Origin: Shewanella nanhaiensis
Lineage (GTDB): Bacteria; Pseudomonadota; Gammaproteobacteria; Enterobacterales; Shewanellaceae
Length of the DNA: 64,000 bases
Direction of reading: 5' to 3'
Assembly (NCBI RefSeq): GCF_019457885.1
Contig: NZ_JAHZST010000001.1
Coordinates: 1-64,000, forward strand
In this document: positions 9,284 to 18,418 of the stretch, piece by piece
How the letters are laid out: every line of letters starts with the position of its first letter
How positions within the stretch are numbered: position 1 is the first letter of the stretch
Program-made: the position numbers and the translations under genes
Notes under the pieces: generated by a model
The model's input: only the letters and a program-made list of their open reading frames with translations
What the model was told of the DNA's origin: nothing
Databases searched by the model: none

Positions 9284-10324
9284 TTAACGTAAAATAAAAC
9301 CATCTTGGAATTGATCGTCTGGATCGACAATAAATTGATGTTGACCAGTAATATAGGAGCGACCTGACACCTGTGGAATAATCGCCTTTTTGCCATGAAA
9401 ATCTTGCTCTCTTAATGCACTCACCGTCATTCTTCCATCGACAATACTCTCTATCACCAGAGGCTGGTTTAACCCGATTTCACCTTTGGCATATAACAGC
9501 GCTGCTCTTGCAGCAACACCTGTTCCAGTGGGAGATCTATCCACCTCTCCATCAGCAAAAATACACACATGACGGGAGTGCACAGCTTTCTCTGTAACCT
9601 CCTTTGAGGTAAAAATAGTGCCATAGAGAAAGCTAAGCTCACTCTCTAATGGGTGAGCTAGAGGATGACTGTCCATAACAGCATGTTTAATTCGCCTCCC
9701 TAGGTCGATAAGTTGGGCGACATTCTCTCTACCACAACTGATCCCCAAAGCATCAGCATCTATGTAGGCATAATACGCACCACCAAAGCCAATATCATAG
9801 TTAACTTCACCTAAGCCCTCTACCATAACACTGCAGTTAATTGCTTCGGCCCAAGAGTCGACATTTTCAAAGCTGGCCTGAACACTCCCCTCTTCATCAA
9901 GTGATGCAGTAGCTGTAATAAGCCCTGCTGGTGCATCGATTTTTATCACTCTTGGCTCACGGCCTAATAAAATCGTGTTTGTTTCACACATCACCTTCAC
10001 CAAAGCTAAAATACCGTGGCCACACATGCTGCTATACCCTTCATTATGTAGAAACAGCACGCCAAAATCGGCCTCTGTAGATACAGGGCGAGTGAGCAAT
10101 GCTCCATACATATCGGCATGACCTCTTGGCTCATGCATCAACAAAGTGCGATATCTGTCTAGATGCTGGGTCACATACTCCCTCATCTCCAATATGGTCT
10201 CGCCTAAGATCTCTGGGTAACCAGAGGTAATGATCCTAAGTGGCTCACCCTCTGTATGAGCATCGAGTGTTATGAATTGTTGACGATTTTCCACAACTTC
10301 TAATGGCAGCTTGTTTAGCTTCAT
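9284..10324 (-). CDS. Proline racemase-family trans-3-hydroxy-L-proline dehydratase (Cys/Thr type)
   Basis: This member of the proline racemase superfamily has catalytic positions C101 (SSMCGHG) and T266 (DRSPTGTG). Racemases and 4-hydroxyproline epimerases have Cys at both sites. The Cys/Thr pair is known from trans-3-hydroxy-L-proline dehydratases such as human L3HYPDH, which form pyrroline-2-carboxylate. The start was set at the ATG at 10324 because AAAGGAGTG precedes it. A frame start 17 codons upstream has no ribosome site and would add unrelated residues. The final length of 346 is normal. It is divergent from the 10515 deaminase across a shared control region. No pyrroline-2-carboxylate reductase is seen in the window. 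Confidence 0.85.
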   Translation of the reverse strand: MKLNKLPLEVVENRQQFITLDAHTEGEPLRIITSGYPEILGETILEMREYVTQHLDRYRTLLMHEPRGHADMYGALLTRPVSTEADFGVLFLHNEGYSSMCGHGILALVKVMCETNTILLGREPRVIKIDAPAGLITATASLDEEGSVQASFENVDSWAEAINCSVMVEGLGEVNYDIGFGGAYYAYIDADALGISCGRENVAQLIDLGRRIKHAVMDSHPLAHPLESELSFLYGTIFTSKEVTEKAVHSRHVCIFADGEVDRSPTGTGVAARAALLYAKGEIGLNQPLVIESIVDGRMTVSALREQDFHGKKAIIPQVSGRSYITGQHQFIVDPDDQFQDGFILR

Positions 10325-10345
10325 GGCGCACTCCTTTCTTATTCT

Positions 10346-10359
10346 TTGTATGCAATATA
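10346..10359. promoter_or_regulatory. Candidate GntR operator, copy 1
   Basis: TTGTATGCAATATA lies 22 bp upstream of the dehydratase start. It differs at one base from TTGTATACAATATA at 10420-10433. The core is a near-palindrome of the FadR/VanR-type GntR class. The likely binder is the regulator at 14281 (inference). Confidence 0.55.
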
Positions 10360-10418
10360 TAGTATTTGGCAACAACAGGGATAAATTTCAACCAAAAGAG
10401 GCTTTTCTTTTTAGTATT

Positions 10419-10433
10419 ATTGTATACAATATA
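10419..10433. promoter_or_regulatory. Candidate GntR operator, copy 2
   Basis: ATTGTATACAAT (10419-10430) is a perfect 12-bp palindrome followed by ATA. It lies 81 bp upstream of the deaminase start and 74 bp from copy 1. The two copies place one site near each divergent promoter, which suits coordinated repression by the cluster's GntR protein. Confidence 0.6.
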
Positions 10434-10514
10434 CATAAATTTTAAGGCAAGTCCAAAAAATCAATGGAATTAACCCCGGTTATACCGGCATAAAAAGTAA
10501 AAGAGGTAGTTAAG

Positions 10515-11429
10515 ATGAAAGTAAATTGGCAAGGTGTGTTCCCAGCAATCTCAACCCAGTTCAACGATGATGGTTCGATTAACTATGAATCGAATGCCCG
10601 TATGCTGGAAGACCTTATTAATGATGGGATCGATGGCATCATCGCACTCGGTACCATAGGGGAAAATGCCTCTTTAAGTCCAACTGAGAAACGTGAGTTT
10701 ATTAAACACACAGTAGAAACGGTTAAAGGCCGTATTCTCGTATTATCCGGTTGTACCGAAAACACAGCCGAGCAAGCCGCCAAGTATGCACAAGATGTAG
10801 CAGAGCTCGGTGTTGATGGCTTGATGCTTCTACCCGCTATGGTATATCGCGGTACCGACCGTGAAGTGGTAGCGCACTACCAACACGTTGCCCGTGCGAC
10901 TAATCTCCCCATCATGATCTACAACAACCCTGTCAGCTATGGCGTTGATATCAACTTAGAGATGACGGCGATTCTTGCTCAAGAGGAGAATATTGTCGCG
11001 ATTAAAGAGTCCACCACAGATACCCGACGCCTAACAGAGCTACAATCTCAATTTGGCGATCGCTTTAATATTCTATGTGGTGTCGATGATATCGCACTCG
11101 AAAGTATCTTCTTAGGCGCGACGGGTTGGATATCTGGCCTCACCAATGTATTCCCACGTGAGTCTGTTACCCTATTTAAGCTGGCACGTGCTGGTCGTAT
11201 TGAAGAAGCACGCGAAATCTACCGCTGGTTTATGCCGCTGCTACGCCTCGATACCATTCCCACTTTGGTTCAATGTATCAAACTGGCTGAACAGATAGTT
11301 GGCCGCGGCAGCGAAAATGTTCGTATGCCACGTATGACTTTAATCGGTGACGAACGTGACTATGTAGAGAGTGTCATTAAAGAGGCGATGGAGACACGAA
11401 TCGATCTCAATAAGTACAATCTAGATTAG
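10515..11429 (+). CDS. Delta1-pyrroline-4-hydroxy-2-carboxylate deaminase (DapA family)
   Basis: This class I aldolase-like enzyme of the dihydrodipicolinate synthase family is predicted to deaminate pyrroline-4-hydroxy-2-carboxylate to 2-oxoglutarate semialdehyde. Visible motifs are GTIGENASL (about residues 46-54), the tyrosine of PIMIYNNP (Y136) and the Schiff-base lysine K164 in VAIKESTTD. Length (304) is normal. The ribosome site GAGGTAG lies before the ATG. The family includes many lyases, so the specific reaction rests on context: epimerase, dehydrogenase and KGSA dehydrogenase genes sit beside it. It is the first gene of a rightward operon that continues through 14165. Confidence 0.85.
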   Translation: MKVNWQGVFPAISTQFNDDGSINYESNARMLEDLINDGIDGIIALGTIGENASLSPTEKREFIKHTVETVKGRILVLSGCTENTAEQAAKYAQDVAELGVDGLMLLPAMVYRGTDREVVAHYQHVARATNLPIMIYNNPVSYGVDINLEMTAILAQEENIVAIKESTTDTRRLTELQSQFGDRFNILCGVDDIALESIFLGATGWISGLTNVFPRESVTLFKLARAGRIEEAREIYRWFMPLLRLDTIPTLVQCIKLAEQIVGRGSENVRMPRMTLIGDERDYVESVIKEAMETRIDLNKYNLD

Positions 11430-11549
11430 GCATCGAAAAGAGAGCTCAACAGCTAGTCCATTGATAAAACAGACACTCTCCGAACATCGAGATAATCAGT
11501 AACAAAAGCTTAGGTCTCGATGTGAAGGAGAAAATGGAGTAAAGCATAG

Positions 11550-12551
11550 ATGTTAAAAGGCACCTTCTTTTGCGTCGATGCTCATACCTGCGGTAATCCG
11601 GTTCGTTTGGTCACCAGTGGCCACCCGAACCTTAAGGGCCGCACCATGAGCGAGAAGCGCCAGGACTTTCTCAATCACTATGATTGGATCCGTAAAGCCC
11701 TGATGTTTGAACCCAGAGGCCACGATATGATGTCGGGGGCTTTTTTATACCCCCCCTGTAGCGATAACGCCGACGCGTCTATCCTTTTTATCGAAACCAG
11801 TGGCTGCCTGCCCATGTGTGGTCATGGCACTATCGGAACCGTAACCGCTGCAATTGAATCTGGGCTGCTATCGGCCAACACCCCTGGAAAACTGGTAATA
11901 GATGTACCAGCAGGTCAGATAAATATTGATTTTCAACAGACTGGAGACAAGGTCGACTGGGTAAAAATCTACAACGTACCCGCTTACCTTGCCCATCGTG
12001 ATGTCATTCTCGATATACCAGAGTTAGGCCCATTAAAGGTCGACGTGTCATATGGTGGAAACTACTACGTCATCGTCGAACCTCAATCTAATTACCCTGG
12101 CTTAAGGCATTGGTCTGCCGCCGACATCTTGCGCTGGAGCCCAGTTATAAGGCAGATAGCTCACGAACAATTAAGCTGTATACATCCAGATGATCCTACG
12201 GTATCTGGAGTTTCACACGTATTGTGGACAGGCGACACCATCAGCGAAGGCTCTGACGGTGCTAATGCAGTATTTTACGGTGATAAAGCTATCGACCGTT
12301 CACCTTGTGGTACAGGAACAAGTGCCCGGTTAGCGCAGCTTTACACTAAAGGGCTGCTCAAGGTTGGCGATCAATATACTCACGAGAGCATTATTGGCAG
12401 CCAATTTATTGGCCGCATTGAGTCAGCCACTCAAGTTGGCGCTCACCCCGCCATCATGCCAAGTATTCAAGGTTGGGCACGTATTACAGGCAAAAACACC
12501 ATCACAGTCGATGATAGCGATCCCTACGCGTTTGGTTTTCAAGTGATTTAG
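11550..12551 (+). CDS. 4-hydroxyproline 2-epimerase
   Basis: This proline racemase-family enzyme interconverts trans-4-hydroxy-L-proline and cis-4-hydroxy-D-proline. Both catalytic cysteines are present, C90 in LPMCGHGT and C253 in DRSPCGTG. That separates it from the Cys/Thr paralogue at 9284. Length (333) matches HypE-type epimerases. The start codon is preceded by AAGGAG and GGAG. It lies 120 bp after the deaminase gene and 48 bp before the aldehyde dehydrogenase gene. Proline racemase activity is an alternative, but the cluster argues for hydroxyproline. Confidence 0.9.
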   Translation: MLKGTFFCVDAHTCGNPVRLVTSGHPNLKGRTMSEKRQDFLNHYDWIRKALMFEPRGHDMMSGAFLYPPCSDNADASILFIETSGCLPMCGHGTIGTVTAAIESGLLSANTPGKLVIDVPAGQINIDFQQTGDKVDWVKIYNVPAYLAHRDVILDIPELGPLKVDVSYGGNYYVIVEPQSNYPGLRHWSAADILRWSPVIRQIAHEQLSCIHPDDPTVSGVSHVLWTGDTISEGSDGANAVFYGDKAIDRSPCGTGTSARLAQLYTKGLLKVGDQYTHESIIGSQFIGRIESATQVGAHPAIMPSIQGWARITGKNTITVDDSDPYAFGFQVI

Positions 12552-12599
12552 CCTTCACAACTATCACTTGTTAATTAACAGCATTATTCAGGAAATATT

Positions 12600-14165
12600 A
12601 TGACAAAGACAATTAAAACTCAGATCTCAGGCAAACACTATATCCAAGGGGAATGGACAGGCGAAGCGGCTACTTTCTCCAGCTTCAACCCAGTGGATAA
12701 TACGCCACTTGATTGGCAATTTGCCAGCGCAAAAAATCAAGATATTACTGCTGCGGCGAAAGCGGCGAAACGCGCATTTACTCAGTACCGCTCCACCACA
12801 CCGGTACAGCGCGCCGAATTTTTAGAAGCCATCGCCGATGAGATCCAAGCTGATATAGAGGTCATCACAGCCGCTGCTCATCTCGAAACAGGGCTTCCCA
12901 TGGCTAGGCTTCAAGGAGAAACAGGCAGAACCTGTGGGCAATTGAGATTATTTGCCAGTACACTTCGTGCACCACTCGAGCCTAAGTTGGTGGATTTAGC
13001 GAATCCAGAGCGTACGCCGCTCCCGAAAGCCGATACTCGACTCGGCCAACTTCCCCTTGGCCCTGTTGCGGTATTTGGTGCCTCAAATTTTCCACTGGCA
13101 TTTTCAACCGCTGGCGGCGACACCGCCTCAGCGTTAGCAGCAGGTTGCACCGTTATCGTTAAAGGCCACCCCGCACATGCCGCTACTAGTGAGCTAGTGA
13201 CTCGCTCAATTGAAACCGCAAGTAAACGCTGTAATATGCCTGCTGGTGTATTTAGTTTAATCCAAGGCAACACACCACAAGTATCGACCCAGCTGGTTAA
13301 TCAGAGCGAGATAAAAGCCGTTGGCTTTACTGGCTCCCTTAAAGTTGGACGAATACTTGCCGACTTATGCGCGGCAAGAGCTGAGCCGATCCCATTTTAT
13401 GGCGAGCTAGGCTCAACCAACCCACAATTTCTATTGCCACAAATCTTGTCAGAACAAGCAGAACAGTTAGCTAGCACTCAAGTTCAATCCATGCTGATGG
13501 GACATGGGCAGTTCTGTACCAGTCCAGGGCTCATTGTTGCTCAAACCGGTGAAGCACTAAACCGTTATATCGCAACCATGACAGAAGATATCTCTACTCT
13601 ACCGGCTGCAGCAATGCTGACACCCGGTATCGCATCCACTTATCAAGCACAAGTCGATGCACTACTTAAAGACACACAGGTTAATTTAATTGCCCAAGGA
13701 CAAGCTGCCAGCGCGAGCCATCAAACTCGTCCAACGGCAATTAGAGTCTCTGCCAGCACATACTTAGCATCTAAAGAGTTACAACAAGAGGTGTTTGGAC
13801 CTTGTGCAATACTCGTAGAGTGTGACACTCAGGAGCAGATGCTTCAGATTGCTGAGGAGTTAGAGGGGCAATTAACCGCCACCATCCATGGAAACGAGAG
13901 TGAACTGGCAAGGCACCGCGAGCTCATTGAAGCCGTGGCTTACCATGTCGGCAGGCTTATCTTCAATCAAATGCCTACGGGTGTAGAGGTGTGCCATTCG
14001 ATGAATCATGGCGGCCCCTATCCTGCTAGTACAGACAGTCGCAGCACCTCGGTAGGCAGTCAAGCCATGAAGCGATTTGAGCGCCCCATCTGTTATCAAA
14101 ATATGCCAGAATCAATTTTACCCGATGAATTAAAACTAACCGACCCTAAAGTGATGACATTTTAA
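12600..14165 (+). CDS. 2,5-dioxovalerate (alpha-ketoglutarate semialdehyde) dehydrogenase
   Basis: This aldehyde dehydrogenase is predicted to oxidise 2-oxoglutarate semialdehyde to 2-oxoglutarate with NAD(P)+, the last step of hydroxyproline degradation. The cofactor-binding GPVAVFGASNFPLAFST stretch lies near residue 155. GFTGSLKVGR follows, then the general-base region GELGSTNP and the catalytic cysteine C306 in GQFCTSPG. The GELGSTNP form and an overall length of 521 fit the KGSADH subgroup rather than generic aldehyde dehydrogenases. It is the last structural gene before the GntR regulator. A hairpin at 14187-14218 may end the transcript. Confidence 0.9.
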   Translation: MTKTIKTQISGKHYIQGEWTGEAATFSSFNPVDNTPLDWQFASAKNQDITAAAKAAKRAFTQYRSTTPVQRAEFLEAIADEIQADIEVITAAAHLETGLPMARLQGETGRTCGQLRLFASTLRAPLEPKLVDLANPERTPLPKADTRLGQLPLGPVAVFGASNFPLAFSTAGGDTASALAAGCTVIVKGHPAHAATSELVTRSIETASKRCNMPAGVFSLIQGNTPQVSTQLVNQSEIKAVGFTGSLKVGRILADLCAARAEPIPFYGELGSTNPQFLLPQILSEQAEQLASTQVQSMLMGHGQFCTSPGLIVAQTGEALNRYIATMTEDISTLPAAAMLTPGIASTYQAQVDALLKDTQVNLIAQGQAASASHQTRPTAIRVSASTYLASKELQQEVFGPCAILVECDTQEQMLQIAEELEGQLTATIHGNESELARHRELIEAVAYHVGRLIFNQMPTGVEVCHSMNHGGPYPASTDSRSTSVGSQAMKRFERPICYQNMPESILPDELKLTDPKVMTF

Positions 14166-14186
14166 ATCAATTAGAATAATAAAATT

Positions 14187-14218
14187 AAATAAGGGGAAGA
14201 TAGTTTCCCTTTATTTAT
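14187..14218 (+). terminator. Terminator-like hairpin after the dehydrogenase gene
   Basis: AAATAAGGGGAA and TTTCCCTTTATTT form an imperfect stem with a 5-nt loop, ending in an AT-rich tail. It lies 22 bp past the stop codon and could separate the catabolic operon from the regulator gene. Confidence 0.5.
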
Positions 14219-14280
14219 ATTGGCAATAACGGTAATCTTAGAAGGATAAAATAGAATAACGAATAGTCAAAACCAAATTT

Positions 14281-14952
14281 ATGAGCCGATCAACACCTAT
14301 TATCCATAAAACTCGCACTCAAGTTGTTGTAGAAGTGCTTAGAGAAAAAATTCTTTCTGGTGATATCGCTGCTGGTGAACCGCTACGTCAAAGTGCATTA
14401 GCTGAAGAGCTAAATGTCAGTCGTATTCCTGTAAGAGAAGCCTTACTTCAGTTAGAAGCTGAAGGTTTGGTGAAGTTTGAAGCCCATAAGGGCGCAACAG
14501 CCACTGAACTGTCAGTTGAACAAGTTACCGAACTGTTCGAACTCAGAGCCATGATCGAAACCGATCTATTAGCTAAAGCCATACCTAACTTACAAGATGA
14601 AGATTTCCTTCAAGCTGAAAAAGTATTAGGTGAGCTAGAGTCAGCTTTTAAGCAAGAAGATGCCGTTGCTACATGGAGTGAGCTTAATACACGCTTCCAC
14701 ACATGCTTATACTCTCCAGCAAACCGTCCGCATACTTTAGAAGTCGTGCATGGTTTGAACACCAATTGTGACCGCTATATACGTCTACAATTATTACTGG
14801 CTGGCGGGATCCCACGCGCCGAACAAGATCACCGTGATCTGCTCAGTTTCTGTAAAAGTCAGCAGACTGACAAAGCCGTTGAACTTCTTCGTGCCCATAT
14901 TCTGCATGCCGCTGACGCAATACGCGACCTTGTCGCTCAACAAGTGGTATAG
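14281..14952 (+). CDS. GntR-family regulator with FCD domain
   Basis: This transcription factor of the FadR/VanR subgroup probably represses the hydroxyproline cluster until an intermediate binds. The winged-helix domain (about residues 8-75) contains QSALAEELNVSRIPVREALL, the recognition region typical of GntR proteins. The all-helical FCD ligand domain occupies about 85-215, and its metal ligands include His in TRFHTCLY and in RAHILHAA. Length (223) is normal. No clear ribosome site is visible before the ATG, and in-frame alternatives are lacking nearby. Candidate operators are at 10346-10359 and 10419-10433. A strong terminator follows at 15001-15028. Confidence 0.88.
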   Translation: MSRSTPIIHKTRTQVVVEVLREKILSGDIAAGEPLRQSALAEELNVSRIPVREALLQLEAEGLVKFEAHKGATATELSVEQVTELFELRAMIETDLLAKAIPNLQDEDFLQAEKVLGELESAFKQEDAVATWSELNTRFHTCLYSPANRPHTLEVVHGLNTNCDRYIRLQLLLAGGIPRAEQDHRDLLSFCKSQQTDKAVELLRAHILHAADAIRDLVAQQVV

Positions 14953-15000
14953 ATCACAGTTGAAACATGGGCGACTTGTTAAGCTAAACTAATGTTTGAT

Positions 15001-15028
15001 AAGGCAGAGCCAAGGTTCTGCCTTTTTT
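15001..15028 (+). terminator. Rho-independent terminator after the GntR gene
   Basis: AAGGCAGA (15001-15008) pairs with TCTGCCTT (15017-15024), and the T-run extends to 15028. It overlaps the extended frame of the next gene. This argues that the next gene really starts at 15046, after the terminator. Confidence 0.85.
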
Positions 15029-15045
15029 ATTTGAGAGAAAACCAG

Positions 15046-16110
15046 ATGCAGTACGCCACAATTACCGGTTGGGGAAAATGTGTTCCACCAGCAACCCTAA
15101 CAAACCATGACCTTTCTACTTTCATCGAGACTTCGGACGAGTGGATTAAACCACGTACAGGCATCAGTCAGCGTCATATCAGCCACGTAAACACCTCTGA
15201 GCTTGCCTCTGTGGCAGCAAAGCGTGCGCTTGCTGCAGCAGGCATCGAAGGCAGTGACTTAGATATGATCATCTTAGCAACAGCCAGTCCTGATACTCTG
15301 ATCCCAAATATCGCCTCTACGGTACAAGCCAATGTAGGTGCAACCTGTGCAGCTTTTGATATTAATGCAGCCTGCAGTGGATTCCTTTACGGTTTAGGCT
15401 TAGGCAGCTCACAAATTAAAAGTGGACAGTGCAAAAAAGTATTGGTGATTGGCGCAGAACGTCTTTCATTTTACTTAGATTGGTCACGTAGAGAAACTGC
15501 CGTACTCTTTGGTGATGGTGCTGGCGCTGTAGTACTTGAAGCAACAGATGAACCTATCGGTGTACTGGGTTATGAGCTTAATAATGATCCTGCCGGTCGT
15601 GATATCCTAAAAGCAGGCTTCGGTACAGCTATGGACAGATTCAGCGCAGCTTCTCTGGACTTCTACATCGAGTTTAATGGCCAAGAGATCTTTAAACGTG
15701 CAATCGCTGGCATGGGTAAGTTGAGTACTAAGGTGCTTGAAAAATGTGAATTCAGTAAAGATGATGTCGACTGGGTGATCCCTCATCAAGCCAACGAACG
15801 TATTATCGATACACTGATTAGCCGCATGAAAATTCCAAAAGAGAAAGCAATTGTGAACATTGCAAACTATGGTAATACCTCAGCGGCAACTATCCCTATC
15901 GCCATCTGTGATGCCCTTGAACAGGGTAAGATACAGCCAGGGCAAACTATTCTATCCTGCGCCTTTGGTGCTGGACTCACCTCTGCGGCCGCGTTGATCA
16001 AGTGGGGCGACAGAGTCACACCGATTAATGAAAGTGATGCAGAGCTACCTCCTTGTGATCAGACGGGAATAGAGCTGGTCAGCAAAGCCGTTAAGCATTT
16101 TTGTGGTTAA
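15046..16110 (+). CDS. 3-oxoacyl-ACP synthase III-like (FabH family) protein
   Basis: This thiolase-fold condensing enzyme of the KAS III family would join an acyl-CoA to malonyl-ACP. The catalytic triad is complete: C110 in [11 protein letters not shown]247 in [10 protein letters not shown] and N277 in NYGNTSAA. The start was set at the ATG at 15046, where the product begins [10 protein letters not shown] and a GAGAG site lies upstream. A longer frame from 14992 would run through the terminator at 15001-15028. The product is 354 residues, about 35 longer than housekeeping FabH, with an extra tail rich in acidic residues. It stands alone, without fabD/fabG neighbours, so it is probably a FabH paralogue rather than the housekeeping copy. 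Confidence 0.85.
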   Translation: MQYATITGWGKCVPPATLTNHDLSTFIETSDEWIKPRTGISQRHISHVNTSELASVAAKRALAAAGIEGSDLDMIILATASPDTLIPNIASTVQANVGATCAAFDINAACSGFLYGLGLGSSQIKSGQCKKVLVIGAERLSFYLDWSRRETAVLFGDGAGAVVLEATDEPIGVLGYELNNDPAGRDILKAGFGTAMDRFSAASLDFYIEFNGQEIFKRAIAGMGKLSTKVLEKCEFSKDDVDWVIPHQANERIIDTLISRMKIPKEKAIVNIANYGNTSAATIPIAICDALEQGKIQPGQTILSCAFGAGLTSAAALIKWGDRVTPINESDAELPPCDQTGIELVSKAVKHFCG

Positions 16111-16134
16111 CCTTAACGAGCAATAGATATCGAG

Positions 16135-16164
16135 AAACACCAGCCATCGCGCTGGTGTTTTTGT
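16135..16164. terminator. Terminator between convergent genes
   Basis: AAACACCAGC (16135-16144) pairs with GCTGGTGTTT (16151-16160), followed by further T on the plus strand. A matching A-run on the other side lets it work for both the FabH-like gene and the convergent membrane-protein gene, which ends at 16166. Confidence 0.85.
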
Positions 16165-16165
16165 A

Positions 16166-16996
16166 TCAACTCTTCTGTTTACGCTGACTTTTCCCCCGTG
16201 ATGCTCTGGCGATGACAACTCTATTTCTTAACATGCAGAGTATGAAATAGCAGCCACTTGCCGCTAATAAGTGTTTAACTGTGTGTCCACTTATCAACTC
16301 TCCTGTGGCCTGAAAGATTTTGAGATCATAAAACTCTGCGATTTTGGCAAGAATATAACAGGTAAAAGCCAAAAAAAGTAACTTGTGATGGGAATAGACC
16401 CGAGGAAACATTAACAAGATAATGGGCAGCGTTAACAGAGGCACCAGCTGCACCCAATAATAGAGCCTGAGATCATCGGTCCAATGCCAATAGGAGACAG
16501 ATAAGACCCCAATGAGCAGAGCTGGAAGTAACATCATCTCGCTGAGTTTGCTTGACACATATTCACCTATCAAGGCGACAAAAAGTCCCATAAATCCAAA
16601 TGTCATGGGTAAACGATCCCAGACTAACGAGTCATTACTGGGCGACCAGTGATAATAAGATGAACCTGCAAATACTAATAAAATCCCTATGAACAGCAGT
16701 GTCCAACCATTTAACACTCGCCATTGATAGATGGACATCGCTTGATAAAGTCCTAAAACACCAATAATAAGAAAAGGAATATTAGACAATACATTCATAA
16801 AATTAGGCAGGTAAATGAGATCTCTTTGATCGGCAAACTCATGATAAACGGAGGTTTGTGGGATAGGATCAAAACTAAAAATCCATAATAAAGGAACAAA
16901 TACGACGGCAAGCAGCAGACCATGTCGCCAATTAAAACTGCCCATTACAACAAGGTTATTCTGATTCAGCCTGTTCACTACACGACTCCAACGCAT
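16166..16996 (-). CDS. Ceramidase-like (CREST superfamily) integral membrane protein
   Basis: The 276-residue polytopic inner-membrane protein has about seven to eight hydrophobic helices. NFMNVLSNIPFLIIG and SSYYHWSPSNDSLVWDRLP correspond to the N-terminal histidine and Asp-bearing motifs of alkaline ceramidase-like hydrolases. SGHTVKHLLAA near residue 240 supplies the later HxxxH pair. The CREST superfamily contains zinc-dependent lipid amide hydrolases and receptors, so a hydrolase on lipid amides is likely but the substrate is unknown. AGGCAG precedes the ATG at 16996. A later ATG at codon 18 has weaker support. It is convergent with the FabH-like gene. Confidence 0.7.
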   Translation of the reverse strand: MRWSRVVNRLNQNNLVVMGSFNWRHGLLLAVVFVPLLWIFSFDPIPQTSVYHEFADQRDLIYLPNFMNVLSNIPFLIIGVLGLYQAMSIYQWRVLNGWTLLFIGILLVFAGSSYYHWSPSNDSLVWDRLPMTFGFMGLFVALIGEYVSSKLSEMMLLPALLIGVLSVSYWHWTDDLRLYYWVQLVPLLTLPIILLMFPRVYSHHKLLFLAFTCYILAKIAEFYDLKIFQATGELISGHTVKHLLAASGCYFILCMLRNRVVIARASRGKSQRKQKS

Positions 16997-17091
16997 CTAA
17001 CTGCCTGCTTGCGCAAACGAGAAAAGGAGTTAACTAATTTTCTTTCCTTTAATTTTAGTTCAGGTTAGTGACGACCTCAGTCTAAATTTAT

Positions 17092-18321
17092 TTAGTGTTT
17101 CTTCTGGTTATACATATGGGTGTCAGCATTATGAAGTAAGTCTCTCAAGCTACTGCCATCATTGGGGAAAATAGAAACACCTATACTAGCCCTCAATTCA
17201 AGCAACTGACCTTCTATCAGTATATCTTCATTTAATACACTGCGAATGGCATCGATTAGGTCGACTCTCACCACATCAAGATTGTAATTTTCAAGCACAA
17301 CCACAAACTCATCGCCGCCAAATCTAGCAACAAGATCCGTATGTCGTATCTTAGTTTTAATCCTGTTAGCAGCCTCAATTAACACCTTATCGCCCACCTC
17401 ATGACCAAAGCGATCATTGATAGCTTTAAAGTTATTAAGATCGATATAGAGCAGTGCCATGGACTGTTTTTGATCTTTAGCACGCTCAAGAGAATCCTCA
17501 GCACTCTCTTCAAAAAGGTGACGATTAGCCACCTTCGTCAGGTTATCGTACAGCGCCATCTCCTGCAGTTTCTGCCTAGTCAGTACGTGCTCGGCAACCT
17601 CAGCCTGCAGCCTTAAATTAACAGTGATCGAATGTATCTCATTTTTAGAGATCTTAAACCCTTTCGATATGAACATAAATGAGCCGGATATCAGCACTAA
17701 AATCATCAGATAGCCAAAGGTGCTTGGATAAATAACGAAGTAAAGCATAACAGGGATTAACATACTGAAATTAAATAAGATGTAATAAGTCGGTATCACA
17801 GAATACTGAAAAATAGCAACGGCAATGGAGGCAAGATAGATACAGAGAAGAAAAAGCACACTGGCTTCTTCAATAGGCTTAGGCAGCAGAAAAACCGCGA
17901 CGCCATATAAGATCCCTATGACACAACCTAAAGTGACTCTAGAGATCAGTAAGTTTGCCAACAACTCCCCTTCTGGCTTATGTTTATCAACATATCTAGA
18001 GATTGAATAGACACATGTGGCAACCACAGCAGTACATGCAAATAGAAGTTGGATCTCTCCAACCATCGCACCGTAGTAATAGAGAATAACCGAGATAAGA
18101 CTCGCACCAAAAATCAAGCCTAGCATATTGGAGATGGAGTAACTAAAAAAGCGATGAACTCGCTCTAGGTAGTTCAGCTCCCGCTCAAGATCTTTGGGAT
18201 AGCGCAGAGATAAAAGGTTGATATAGGTCACTTTGCCATAACCCTTAGCCAACAAACTATATGAATCTACAAAGTTTAGTAAAGCTAACCTCATAATGCC
18301 ATTGCAAACAAAAGCATCCAT
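17092..18321 (-). CDS. Membrane-bound diguanylate cyclase (GGDEF)
   Basis: The product makes the second messenger c-di-GMP from GTP. About six transmembrane helices between residues 60 and 215 form an N-terminal sensor of unknown ligand. A short coiled linker (VNLRLQAEVAEHVLTRQKLQ) leads to the GGDEF domain (about 250-409), which has an intact active site (RFGGDEFVVV) and the DLNNFKAIND metal region. No RxxD inhibitory site is obvious at the usual place before GGDEF. The first ATG has no ribosome site, so the true start could be a few codons downstream. It is transcribed alone, after a small ORF on the same strand. Confidence 0.88.
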   Translation of the reverse strand: MDAFVCNGIMRLALLNFVDSYSLLAKGYGKVTYINLLSLRYPKDLERELNYLERVHRFFSYSISNMLGLIFGASLISVILYYYGAMVGEIQLLFACTAVVATCVYSISRYVDKHKPEGELLANLLISRVTLGCVIGILYGVAVFLLPKPIEEASVLFLLCIYLASIAVAIFQYSVIPTYYILFNFSMLIPVMLYFVIYPSTFGYLMILVLISGSFMFISKGFKISKNEIHSITVNLRLQAEVAEHVLTRQKLQEMALYDNLTKVANRHLFEESAEDSLERAKDQKQSMALLYIDLNNFKAINDRFGHEVGDKVLIEAANRIKTKIRHTDLVARFGGDEFVVVLENYNLDVVRVDLIDAIRSVLNEDILIEGQLLELRASIGVSIFPNDGSSLRDLLHNADTHMYNQKKH

Positions 18322-18418
18322 GGTTGAAGAAATGCAGGATAGAAACAGCTAAGCTAGGAGTCGGTTATCAAGCCTGTTAAGGACTAACAGGCCAGGGCTA
18401 AATAGTTAAGCGAATAAC

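Noticed and set aside
9415..9597. Plus-strand ORF inside the dehydratase gene
   Set aside because: It is antisense to a confident gene.
14992..15045. Extended N-terminus of the FabH-like protein
   Set aside because: It overlaps a strong terminator, while the ATG at 15046 fits the family.
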